This document shows positions 45,025-56,158 of a stretch of DNA of 64,000 nt, piece by piece. The position numbers and the translations under genes are program-made. Within the stretch, counting starts at the first letter, position 1; each line of letters begins with the position of its first letter. Source of the stretch: Corylus avellana. Its lineage: Eukaryota; Streptophyta; Magnoliopsida; Fagales; Betulaceae. Under the pieces are notes generated by a model that made no database searches, had not been told where the DNA came from, and worked only from the letters and a program-made list of their open reading frames with translations. The DNA is taken from the NCBI RefSeq assembly GCF_901000735.1, contig NC_081547.1, positions 19,840,838-19,904,837 of the forward strand. Reading direction: 5' to 3'.

Positions 45025-47105
45025 TTAGGGATCTTAACCTCTCCTAAACGAGAGAATACAATGGAAAACTTTAACTACAGGAATAAGAAAGCAATAACTA
45101 AATGCAACAATCAAGATAACTAGAGTAAAGACAAAACATCATCATATAAATAGGTTGTCAATTGTACTGGTCAACAAACCCGTCATCAAAATATATTCTA
45201 GACGATAGGATAATTGTCTGGAAATAAGATAACAAAATGAACGCCAAATCTTAAGTAAAGCCAACATAATGACGATGTCGATCATCTCCGCCCGTATGGT
45301 CCCTCCATCGTCCCAGATGGACTTCAGACATGTCGGGTCCATATCCTAAAAAATGACCTTGATCAGGTCCTAGGCCACACCCATTATTCTATCTAAAGGC
45401 ATCTTCCTTTATGCTCGCTAAATTGCGTAATTATACATAATGGAAGGGGGCAAAATAAAGGAGTAAGTCCAAAGCCTTAGTGAGTAATAATGCACACAAT
45501 ACTCATGTCATTTAGTGATGAACTTTGTTTGGTAAAATATGCAACATTTTAGGTATGACAGTTATCCATGAATGAAATATAGATATAGTACATGCTATAA
45601 TCATGAGAATTAGTGATAGTTCAATAGTATGGTGTACTCGAGATATTACTCCTTCTCAGCAGGGTTGGCAGTGTCCCAAGGTACCTGTAATACAATACAG
45701 GTGCCACGGATATTGTATGCTACTGTCCATAACACTACCAGCCCAATCGAGTCCAACTTCGGGTAGCCCACGCTACTAGTGATGTACGTCCACCAGTGAC
45801 GAACTATTAGGCATGACTGTGCCGATCACGAATAACCATTGGATCTAAGGCCATATTAGACACACATTTGACCATAAAGTTAAATGTGTGTGTTATAGTA
45901 AGCCCATGGCCGTTATCCCACACTTATTAGTGTACCATGTCATATGATGCAATTAGTCTTGTTCGTATTTTACATGCATGCTTGTACAAGTCTCATCGTC
46001 ATTATCTTGTTACGTAGTACATTTTCACAAATGATAGAGTTCATGATGCAGCAAAGTGTATTTCATGAGAGTTGTAAATATGCATGTTTGGTACACATAA
46101 TAGTCGTGCAATGTGGGAATAGAAAGGGCGAGCATCATGTGAGTTAGTACTCACCTGAGTCGTTTAAATCCTCTAAAAAGTCCTCCAAGGGGTTCGGGTT
46201 CTCCAAATCTGCGCAAAACCTATCAATAGTCCTATGTTCAACTAAAACAAACCTAGAACAATAAATAGGGCTACAGAACATCAGGCAAAAATGGTGCTCC
46301 TTGGGACGTCTCTGGGCGATTGCTCAGCTCTAGGGCGAGCGTTCGGCTAGAGAGGTTCAAGTTGAACCTCAATTGGTCCAATGTCCTCCGAAGCTTGCTC
46401 AACTGGTCCTAACGCTAGAAAAAGGGTTTCTAACGCTTGCTAACCAAAACAACATCTTTAGACAACAAGATTAAGTCTAATGGAAGGGAAAAGCTTACAG
46501 CAAGATTAAGACCTATACTTCTAGACTCTAACAACTATGCTATTGTAAAACACAAAGCTAGCATAACACCCTAGTAAAATCACTAAAGAAAGGTAGTAGT
46601 TACCTCAACACAACAAGTTCTTCAAGAAGACGTCCTTCTTCTCCCAAAAAAACTCACGAAACCTTGCAAACTCTCAAGAATGAAACAAGCAGGGTTTCTT
46701 TAGGGCTCAGAGGGCAGAAGGGTTGAAAAGGGCGTGAGAGGGGGTATTTATAGGGTAGAAAAAGCTGAGGGCTTGGCAAGAGCAGTCTTGAAAAGGGACG
46801 AGCGCTCGATGCTATAGTACCAAGCGTTCGTGTACTGTTTACCTAGTGGTTTTTAGGTTACAGGAAGTACGTTCAAGCTGAAACCAGCGATCAACAAAAT
46901 GTCAACAAGTGCTTAGTTGGTCCCTACACGAGCGCTCATGTACGATTGATAGGCAAGCACTTGTGTGGTCCCCCACGGGAGCATTCGGCCAAAAAGTTCA
47001 AAATTCCAAAAATGCCCCTCCAGCTGTCCCTAGTGACCTAAGTCCAATTAACTCCCTAACCAAGCTATCTAAGCGTAATTAATTATTTTGGGTCATTACA
47101 TCTGG

Positions 47106-48496
47106 CTGTGGGACTGGCCGTATAATTTCCATGAGGGATCCACCCACAATTGCCATGTTGCTTCCCCTCTAAAGCACACATGGTTGCACAATCCCAAAAT
47201 TTGGGACCCAACTCTTGATGTCCTTATATAAGGACTAGCTTCGGTACCGAGCTTATAAATCTCACTATGCCAAAGGGCGTGTCAAATAATAATCAAGGTG
47301 CTCACAATCAACATTAATCTTTCATAAATCCCAATAAGGTGCTAAAATTTACTTCTTGAAACTCAATGTCATATTTCATCATAAAATTATCATGTCACAT
47401 TGGTAAACAAGAGCCTTTTTAGATCAATCTATGAAATTCACATTTATAGCTTTCACCTATAAATTTTCTTCCATACTTGGCTTCTAAACTGTTGGGAATA
47501 ATTTCACTCTATTATCTCACAAGATACATCATGGGCATCAAGACCAATATCAGCCCACCAGAAGAATAATGGGCCATAACTCTCAGCACTTTTAGGGCAA
47601 GTCGAAGTAGAAGACCTAATACTAGCCTATAAATAGGCACGTATACCAAGTACAATCCCTAGACTGAAATACTGTGCATTTGGCATAATCAAAGACTGAC
47701 TTAGGCATCGGAGTGAGACCCGCGGGCACCCAACCTGTGAGCTCTCTTAATCTATTATTATCTTGTAGGAACACAAAAATTGAAGATCAAGGATGCCTTG
47801 AAGAACGCGAAAAACGTGCAGTTCACACCAATCAAAAACTGTTAGACCAAAAAATGATCTAACACAAACCATCGCCAATTCCGAAAAATCACCCTCCTCC
47901 TCCATCACCGAAATTACACGACAAGGACACAAATGGGTTGCCCAAAATCATCACTCCACCCTCTCTAATTTCAACCCACACCGAGAATCCTACAAAATTG
48001 TGCTAAGAAATTCAACTAACCATCAACCAATTTGGATAACTCAAGAACACACATGAACAAAATTAAAGAAACTTCACCTAGCAAGAGAGAGAGAGCCCCT
48101 CTTCTTCTTCAATATCTCTTTCTCTTCCAATTTCTTTCTCCTTCCTCTGTTTTCGCTCCTCTCTCTAACTCCCACGAGCGTTCTCTTTCCCCTCTTTTCT
48201 CCTTTGTTTCTTTGTTTCTTTTTTTCTTTTCTTTTTCCTTCCCTTTCTTCTCTGTTTTGTCCTCATTTCTATGGAAGACACACAAAGGGTTGAGTGTGTC
48301 TTTTTACTCTTAATGAAAACTATCTAAAAGCTCCTAAATTTTCAGGATATTACATCATTCCCCGGTACAAAATTTTTTTCCATGAAATTCACTGTCCTTA
48401 ATCCTAAAATAAATGCAATAGGTTCTCCTTATCTCATCTTGTAATCCAATAAAGCATAGTTCTTTCTACTTTGGGCTGCTAGTAACCTTTCCCTAA
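47106..48496. other. Non-coding stretch with an LTR-like fragment
   Basis: This lies between the Tekay solo LTR and the next Tekay LTR. About 47490-47775 starts TGTTGGGAATAATTTC, has a TATA box (CCTATAAATAGGCACG, about 47620-47635) and GACTTAGGCATCGGAGTG, a phrase common in plant gypsy LTRs. No partner was found. The open frame at 48032-48313 is a pyrimidine-rich low-complexity stretch, not a supported gene. Confidence 0.4.
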
Positions 48497-49062
48497 TGTA
48501 ACGCCCCAAAAATTAATTAACTAGTAATTAACTCCACGGTTCGTCTCCCAGTCTTATTCCACTCCGAACAAGACTCAGGGACCTCTACTCCTTAAAAAGA
48601 CAGAGGCTACTAAGCAGCGGAAAATATTAAAGTTCTATAAACATCAATCATTACAACCAGAGCATTTACCAAAGACCATCAAGTAGCAGAAATCATACTA
48701 TTCACATCATCGTTACAAGGGATTCATTCTATACCTAAGTATGCAAGCATGCATAAAAGCTCTAAGTCAACAACATAACTCAAAGTACTAGTTACCATGA
48801 GCGCTCGCCTACATTTGCAATCAGTCCTCAAGCATCTCCCGGATCGAATCCTCTAAGATAACCGGATGCTTCGTGATATCCATCTTCTGCTAAGCTATCT
48901 ATAACAGTATAATTGTACATATGGAGAAAAAAAAGGGAAATAGTACAAGGGTAAGTCTGACGACTTAGTGAGTACAACAGCACATGACGTACCCATCATT
49001 AGTTTGTGGATTCAATTATATATAAAGCACATGCAACATTATGACAGTTTATCATGGATGTG

Positions 49063-49117
<55 letters not shown>

Positions 49118-50731
49118 CATGAGTAATAGTAATAGTTCAACCATATGGTCTACCCGAGATATTACTCCTTCTCAGTAGGGTTGACGCTGTCCTGAGGGAC
49201 CTGTAGTACAATACCGGTGCCCCGAATATTGCACGGCTACCATACATAACACTAGCAGCATGACCGAGTCCGACCTCGGGTGGCCCACTCCGGTAATGAT
49301 GTCCGTCCTATAGTGACCATCCATTGGGCATGGTTGCATCTTTGTCACAAAACCATTGGATCTAAAGCCCACACACACACACACATTTGACTAGAAAGTT
49401 AACCTGTATAGTAAGCCCATGGCCTTAGTTCGCACGTATCGGTGTACCAAGTCATACAATGCAATTAATCTTATTAGTCTTTTATATGCATAGTTTTACA
49501 AGCCTCATTCTTATCTTATTAATCAACACACGTTTTTGCAAAAGAGAGTTCACAGTAGTTCCAAAATGTACTTCATGAGGGTTGCAAAATATGCATGTTT
49601 GGTATATATATAAAATAGGCGTGAAATGCAGGAAAAGTAACAACAAGCATCCATATGAGTTTGTACTCACCCGGGTCATACGGCTCCTCCGTAAAATTCC
49701 CTCGAGGCTCGATAACCTCGACTATTGAGAAAAGACCTATCATTAGTTCTAAATCCAAATGAAACGAACCTAGAACATGAAAACAGGAACTGTTGAACGA
49801 CTAGCCAAAGTGGTGTTTCCCTGGAACGCTTCAGACCATACGTCTGGGCTCATGGTAGTACGTCCGCTGAAATACTTCGGACCATACCTCTAGGCTCGAG
49901 GTCGTAAGTCTGCTCAGAGAGTTTCAGCTAGAATCTCATTTGGTTCAACCGTCCTCCTATCCTCCCAAACTAATTTCTAAGGTTACCAAAAGGCTATCTC
50001 GGGTTTCCTAACTCAAAATGAAACCTCCATGCATACAAAATCATGTTAAACCAAGTCAAATGCTAACATTCTCAAGATTTAAGATGCAACCTAGCTAGAA
50101 CTAAAACTAGCAACTTAAGACAACATTTAAGTTGTTACCTCATTGAAGCGAAACCTAGAGAACCTCCACTCTGATAGCACGAACTCACAAACCTCACACA
50201 AAACTCACTCACAAGGAGGGATTTTCGCAGAGCCTAGGGGTGAGTTAGGCAGTGAACAGGGCATGTAAAACTGAAGGGGGTAGGGGATATTTATAGCAGA
50301 GGCGCTACCAACTTCTCTGAAAAGTGGCGGACGTCCGGTACTATAGGGGCGTATGTCCTGCACTGTTTACTGTCCAAAGGCTATAGCGTACGATCCAGCT
50401 ATTATCCAAAGGGTATTTCAAAAGTAGTATACGTCTCGTACTATTGGGGCGTACGTCTATGTACTATTTGTAGAGTACAACGTACTATTGTTAGCGTACG
50501 TTCTGTCGTCCTCTCGCGTACGTCCGTACTAAAAACAGAAGCGTACGTCCGGCAACCCTAGCGTACGTCCTCTACTACAAATAAGAGTGTACGTCCAGTA
50601 ACCACAGCGTACGTTTGTTTCGAAAGTTTAAAATTCCCAAAATGCCCTTCTAACTGTTCCTAGTGACCCAAACTATATCTTAACCCTCTAACTAAGCTAC
50701 CTAAGCTTAGTTAATTATTTGGGTCACTACA
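48497..50731 (-). repeat. 3' LTR of a Tekay/Del chromovirus (minus)
   Basis: It reads TGTAACGCCCC to GGGTCACTACA. On the minus strand it is preceded by AAGGAGGGGAGAA, the polypurine tract, which is diagnostic for this lineage together with TTTCGAGGATGAAATTTTTA. A TATA box (GCTATAAATATCC, minus) lies near 50286-50298. An array of GCGTACGTCC-like words fills 50330-50620, upstream of the TATA box. A (TA)n run lies at 49066-49114. Confidence 0.85.
49066..49114. repeat. (TA)n microsatellite in the Tekay LTR
   Basis: This is a pure run of TA dinucleotides inside the LTR; the related solo LTR lacks it at the matching place. Confidence 0.9.
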
Positions 50732-51489
50732 TTCTCCCCTCCTTATAAAAATTTCATCCTCGAAATTTCATAGCCCCAAAACACAAGAAGAAAAGGCAAC
50801 AACACCTTAACGTCCGTAGTCTTCTAAGGTTTGTACTCATCCCATTTTGAGAAAATCTTATCCCATCCATTCTTCTGGCATTGAGCTCCTTCGTCCAATA
50901 TAAAGTGACATCGGCATCCTCAAAAGTTGTAACAAATCCATTTGTAAGTCACCAAGGGTGTCGTAGTCGATGTTACCCACACTATATCGACCATCGTCAA
51001 ACTTAACGACCCCTAAATTCACCAAAACAAGTAGTTCCACATGGAGTCAAGCCCATGGGTATCTTTGAAATGATGCCATACTTCCTAGATGGAAGCAAAC
51101 CTATCTTAATCGACTACTCTTTGATAACCCAAATGTAATGGTTACCCATAACCGTAATGGATAGGCATACAGTCCAAAAGAAATTAACCATACGAATAAA
51201 ATCCTTAAAGCTCAATATAAAGACATGAAAGACATCGTACTTAATGTTTCCTGCACTGTACCAATCCTCGCCAATCTCGACACCCAAGTCGATCAACTCA
51301 CAGAATGAGTAATTCCACATACAGTCCGGATCAGTAGGTATCTATGCCATCACCCTATAAATAAACTCTTCCTTACTCGACTATCCCTTTAACCAAAACA
51401 GGAATAGGTATACTTTCCAAGTATAATCTTGAGAAAAAGAGTCATAGCCAATCAAGTTTTAAACAAATGCGGATAACGGTTCCGCATGT
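50732..51489 (-). repeat. 3' untranslated region of the Tekay element with two diverged tandem units
   Basis: After the polypurine tract come two related units about 278 bp apart: AGTTCCACATGGAGTC at 51033 and AATTCCACATACAGTCC at 51311, each preceded on the plus strand by a segment whose minus-strand translation is similar (YSVGNIDYD and YSAGNIKYD). The usual distance between pol end and polypurine tract is much shorter in this lineage. The origin of the extra sequence is unknown. Confidence 0.5.
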
Positions 51490-51721
51490 CCTACTTCACT
51501 TCTCTTCATGATTAAGCCACAATACCTTGACGATGGGAATTGTCTTGGTAAGTAGTACTTGTTCCTTCTGATCCATGATCTTCATTGGCTCTTCGGTGTA
51601 CATCAATCCTTCCAGTATCTTCAAACGTTCGTACTCCACCACTAAGTCTAGATTAGCGATGCACTTCCTTAACATCGAGACAAGAAAAACATCATGTGTT
51701 CTAACCAAGTTTAGGGGTAGG
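51490..51721 (-). pseudogene. C-terminal end of a Tekay/Del polyprotein
   Basis: The minus frame reads LPLNLVRTHDVFLVSMLRKC, then VVEYERLKILEGLMYTEEP, then TKTIPIVKVLWLNH. This is the integrase C-terminus and the start of the chromodomain-like tail of Tekay/Del elements, which guides integration to heterochromatin. It is cut on its upstream side by the Athila-like element at 51722 and on its downstream side runs out of frame. Confidence 0.75.
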
Positions 51722-52910
51722 TGATGAGTGCCAAATATTGTATATTTGGGCCCCTTAACTTATGTTTGTTAATCTCTTAGCTGTGTTAATTTATGATGTT
51801 TTTTGTTAGTTTTGGTGTTTTGATGTGTTACAGGTTATTAAGAGAAAACTGCGGTTTAAGGGTGAAAATAAGCAAAGGAATTGAAGTTCACTGAAAGTGC
51901 GATCGAGTGCACAGAGCGACGATCGAGCGCACCTGCGCTCGATCCCATGCACAGCATGCTCGAGCGTAGGACCACTTCAACCCTAGCACTCATCGCCTAA
52001 GTGCTATGCCGCAGGAGCCCTGAAGAGCCAAGTGCGCTCGAACGCACCATGGGTGCAATCGAGTGGACTCACGCTGACTTGGCAGCGCTGAACCCTAGTT
52101 TTGTTTTATTATTTATACAACTTTTTTCTGTTGTAACCACACATTGGGACGCGCAGTTTTTAGCAAAATACGACGTATTGTCGTCAGGAGAGCTTGTGCT
52201 TTGTTTTCCATTGTAAGTTTTATTTTTCTCATGATGTCAATTCAATTGTTTGTTGTTTTTGTTATCATGAGTGGCTAAAACCTTCAACTAAGGTTGAAGA
52301 TGAAGACTCGTCATTGATAAACATACATGTTCTTGTCATTTTATATATACAATGGACTCTTTTATGAAAGTGTTGCTCAAAAGCCAATTCAACAGTTTGA
52401 TTAAGTTTAGTTAATTAAATGTTGGTATTATATTCATGCTTAATTTAATATTCGTTGTGTTTCCTCTGGGGGTACATCGAATGATTGGATTGAGACTAAT
52501 ATCCATTGTGATCTACGGATACAGTGGATGATTTGATCTCAATTAAATATTCGTTGTGATTCTTTTAACGGATGGATTCATCGAATGATTTAATTTGCAT
52601 GTTTGCAACTTTTAAACAATGTATTTGGATTGCCTATTGTATGTATAAAATGCAAGACATGTTGTTTGATTTCTCGAGGGGGATTCGGAAACCTTAGTAA
52701 TTTACCATTACTTACTTTTAAATTGTTTAGTTTAGTTTATGATTTTGCACGACACAATTACAAAAATTGGAACTAGGTTAAGATAAAATTAGGTTAAACT
52801 AGAATATTAATTTTTGCAAACACGTCTCCCTATGGATTCGACCTCGCACTTGCACACACTTTACTGCACACGACTCGTGTGCTTGCGAATACAATTAAAT
52901 TTGTACATCA
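51722..52910 (+). repeat. 5' LTR of the Athila-like element
   Basis: It reads TGATGAGTGCCAAATATTG to TTTGTACATCA. It matches the reversed solo LTR 53282-54600. The motif array is at 51898-52075 and a TATA-like ATTATTTATAC follows at about 52110. Confidence 0.85.
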
Positions 52911-52915
52911 AATTT

Positions 52916-52933
52916 TGGCGCCGTTGCCGGGGA
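52916..52933 (+). other. Primer-binding site (tRNA-Asp type)
   Basis: TGGCGCCGTTGCCGGGGA lies 5 bp after the LTR and is a perfect complement to the plant tRNA-Asp 3' end. Confidence 0.9.
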
Positions 52934-53281
52934 GGCGTATGATTTTGTAAAAATTGATTCTTTTTGTTTGAATTAATTTTATTTTTCTACTAGTTTAGGT
53001 AGATTTTGATTTTATTTATTTTGTTTTCTGTATTGATCTAGAAAAAAAAAAAAAGTGTTTTGTGTAGTTTGGCGAAATTCAGTCACTGCTAGGGCGATCG
53101 AGCGCAGCTTGTCTACGCTCGATCGCACTCGGGCCTATTGCAGCGAGCAAGCATACCTGCGCTTGCCACTCTGTGCCTGCACTCAAAGCACGTATACGCT
53201 CGATCACACCTCTGTGACGATCGAGCGCACTACTAGTGGGCACACATTCACTCTCGATCATAAATTCCTGCGCTCGAGCGC
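52934..53281 (+). other. Leader of the Athila-like element with a motif array
   Basis: This is non-coding. From 53094 to 53281 it holds at least six words of the GCGATCGAGCGCA type. The insertion site of the solo LTR lies inside one of these words (TSD AGCGC). Confidence 0.6.
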
Positions 53282-54600
53282 TGATGTACAAATTTAATTG
53301 TACTTGCAAGCGCACGAGTCGTGTGCAGTAAAGTGTGCGTGCAAGTGCGAGGTCGAATCCACAGGGAGTCGTGTTTGCGAAAATAAATTTTCTAGTTTAA
53401 ACTAATTTTATCTTAACCTAGTTCCAAGTTGTGTATTTTTGTCGTGCAAAAAGCATAAACTAAACTAAACAATTTGAAAATAAGTAATGGCAAATTACTA
53501 AGGTTTCTGAATCCTCCTCGCCAAATCAAACAACATGTCTTGCATTTTATGCATACAATAGTCAATCCAAATACATTGTTCAAAAGTTGTAAACACTCAA
53601 ATTAAATTATTTGATGAATCCATCCGTTAAAAGAATCACAACGAATATTTAATTAAGATCAAATCATCCTCTGTATTCGTAGATCACAATGGATATTAGT
53701 CTCAATCCAATCATTCGATGTACCCCCAGATGAAACACAACGAATATTAAATTAAGCATGAGTATAATACCAACATCTAATCAATTAAACTTAATCAAAC
53801 TGTTGAATTGGCTTTTGAACAACACTTTCATAAAATAATCTCATTGTATATATAAAACGACAAGAACATGTATGTTTATCAATGATGAGGCTTCATCTTC
53901 AACCTTAGTTGATGATTTAGCCTCTCATGACAAAAGAAATCATAAAGAAACTAAATTAACTTAATTAAAATCAAATACTTACAAAAGAATTCAAGTTCAA
54001 AGTGACAAAATGCTCAGAAAGCACAAAAACGACAAAGAATGGCGCTCCTAGCACGCCTCTGTGCATTTACAATAAAAAAAAATGGTATTTATAAGCTAAT
54101 TTTAGGATTTCAATGCTGCCAGGTCGGCCGAGTGCGCTCAATCGCACTCTAGGTGCGATCGATCGAACTTGTGCAACATGTCTCCTGTGGGCTGGGCACG
54201 AGTGAGCTCGATCACACTAAAAGTGCGCTCGAGCACACTTCCAGTCAGATTTAGCCTACTCCTATGAAACATGACTTTGTAGATCTTTGAGTTAGCTTTC
54301 CAGTGACAGTAAGATTGCTTCAATCGGAGTTATACAACTCAAGATATGACATTTTTAGTGGAACTCATCAGATGCAAATCATCACTCGATCCAAATTTGC
54401 TGCCAATGCTCCTTGAAGTGTCTTAAGCCCCAGACTTAATGGAATGAGTTGCAAATTTCACCTTAAAGCCACATTTTTCTTTTAACAACCTGCAAATCAG
54501 TAAAACACCAAAACTAACAAAAACATCAGAAATTAACACAGCTAAGAGCTTAACAAACATAAGTTAAGGGGCCCAAATATACAATATTTGGCACTCATCA
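53282..54600 (-). mobile_element. Solo LTR of an Athila-like element (minus) in the leader
   Basis: It reads TGATGTACAAATTTAATTG to GGCACTCATCA on the plus strand. The TSD AGCGC is exact at 53277-53281 and 54601-54605. It is the same family as 51722-52910, in opposite orientation. The motif array is at 54131-54238 with a TATA-like TTATAAATACC (minus) near 54084-54094. Confidence 0.9.
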
Positions 54601-54605
54601 AGCGC

Positions 54606-56158
54606 ATCTCCGCTGGCAGCATCAGCATACCAGAAGCAGCTAAGTGCATTTTTTTTTCTCTTTTTGTTTTGTTCTGCAATTTCTTTGGTTTATTCTTTCT
54701 TTTGTGAATACTTCATTGTTATTTAGCTAGTTTATTTGAGCATTTGTGTTGGTGCATGCTTGGTCGGAGATCCTTGAACCTAGAATTGATACCCTTAGAC
54801 CCTGACATTGATAGAATTCTTAGGAGAACTCGAAGAGCACCTGTTGAGAGTGGGGATAGAGGCGAAATGGGAGACCAACAAGATAACATACCCTAGAATA
54901 TAGAGCAACCTAGGGTTGAACATGAGGATGCTAGCGTGGAGGATGCAAGCTAGAGCTTGGAATGTGGACTTCACTACATCACTTAGGGAGTTGTTCGCAC
55001 CTATGGACTCCACCACATCCCATTCATGTATAGTGTTGCCACCAACCAATGCTACTCATTTTGATTTGAAACCACATGTCATCCAACTCCTACCATCGTT
55101 CCATGGCCTAGAACTTGAAAATCCTTACAGTCATGTAAAGAAATTCAATGACATATGCGCCACTTTCAAATTTCAAAATTTCTCCGAAGAATTTGTCCAT
55201 GTCAGACTATTTCCTTTCTCTCTGCAAGACAAAGCCAGGGCATGGTTGGACTCCAACACCCCCGGATCCATTACATCTTGGGAAAGCTTGTTAAGCAAGT
55301 TCTATAACAAGTATTTCCCAATGTCAAAGGTCAATGAATGCAGAAAGGAAATAAGCTCCTTCACTCAAGAGGGGGATGAGAAATTTTCAGAGTGTTGGGA
55401 AAGGTTTAAGGAGTTGTTGATAAGATGCCCCCCACATGGATATGAGAAGTGGAGACTCGTTCAATTTTTCTACCAAGGATTGACCCAATCCAACCGTAGT
55501 ATGATCGAGTCAATGAATGGGGGGGCATTCTTAAGTTTGACAGGGGATGCAGCGTATAAGGCATTAGACAAGTTGTTCGATAGCTCACAGCAGTGGGATT
55601 TTCTGAGTTGTCGGGATAAATCTGCTCGTATCCCCAAGAAAGGTGGCATCTATGAGGTTAAGGAGGACACTGATTTGAGGATAAAGATAGATGCCTTGAC
55701 CAAGAAGGTTGAAGCTCTTGCAATGGGTCAGTCCATAAATGCTGCCAATACGTTCAATGTTGATGGCTGTTCAATCTATGCTAATCCTATGCATTTAGCA
55801 CAAAATTGTCCATTTTCACTAGCTTTTGCCAAGTGCTCCATGGAACAAGTGAACGCTTTCAACGACTTAGGAAGCAAGCGAGTGGACCCTATTCGGAGAC
55901 ATACAATCCAGGGTGGCGAAACCACCTTAATTTCTCATGGAAGCAGAGCCAACCAATGAACCAAGGATTTCCCCACATGCTCAGAATCATGGTTGTTCAG
56001 CTCAACCAGCACAACCTTCTGCATTCATACAATCGAATAGCCAGACCATACAAGATCTCAAGAACTCTACCATGGCAAACACCCAAGTGATAGATGAAGT
56101 GAAGAATGCCACCATGGTTAACACCCAAGCAATTGCGAAGATGGAGAGTCAGATATGA
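54606..56158 (+). pseudogene. gag of the Athila-like element
   Basis: A plausible ATG at 54756 opens a frame (LGRRSLNLELIPLDPDIDR) that meets stops at about 54897; coding continues in another frame from about 54916 to 55900 with THFDLKPHVIQLLPSFHGLE, FPFSLQDKARAWLDS, SKFYNKYFP and FSECWERFKELLIRCPPHGY. The zinc-knuckle position reads CSIYANPMHLAQNC, with Tyr at the second Cys. A frame change leads to YNPGWRNHLNFSWK, another to SQTIQDLKNSTMANTQ, and a TGA at 56156-56158 interrupts. The order is that of Athila Gag. It is not functional as it stands. Confidence 0.8.

Larger units (their letters stand above)
43962..47100 (-). mobile_element. Solo LTR of a Tekay/Del chromovirus, carrying an inserted DNA element
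   Basis: It reads TGTAACACCCC to GGGTCATTACA on the plus strand. The TSD TCTGG is exact at 43957-43961 and 47101-47105. Without the 980-bp insertion at 44045-45024 and its extra TTA, the LTR is 2156 bp, close to the related LTR at 48497-50731 (2235 bp). No polypurine tract or internal part follows. On the minus strand a TATA box (CTATAAATAC) lies near 46747-46756, and GAGCGCTCG motifs occur upstream of it at 46798-46990. Confidence 0.88.

Noticed and set aside
48032..48313. 93-codon Phe/Ser/Leu-rich open frame
   Set aside because: It is pyrimidine-rich low-complexity sequence without a domain or a plausible gene structure.
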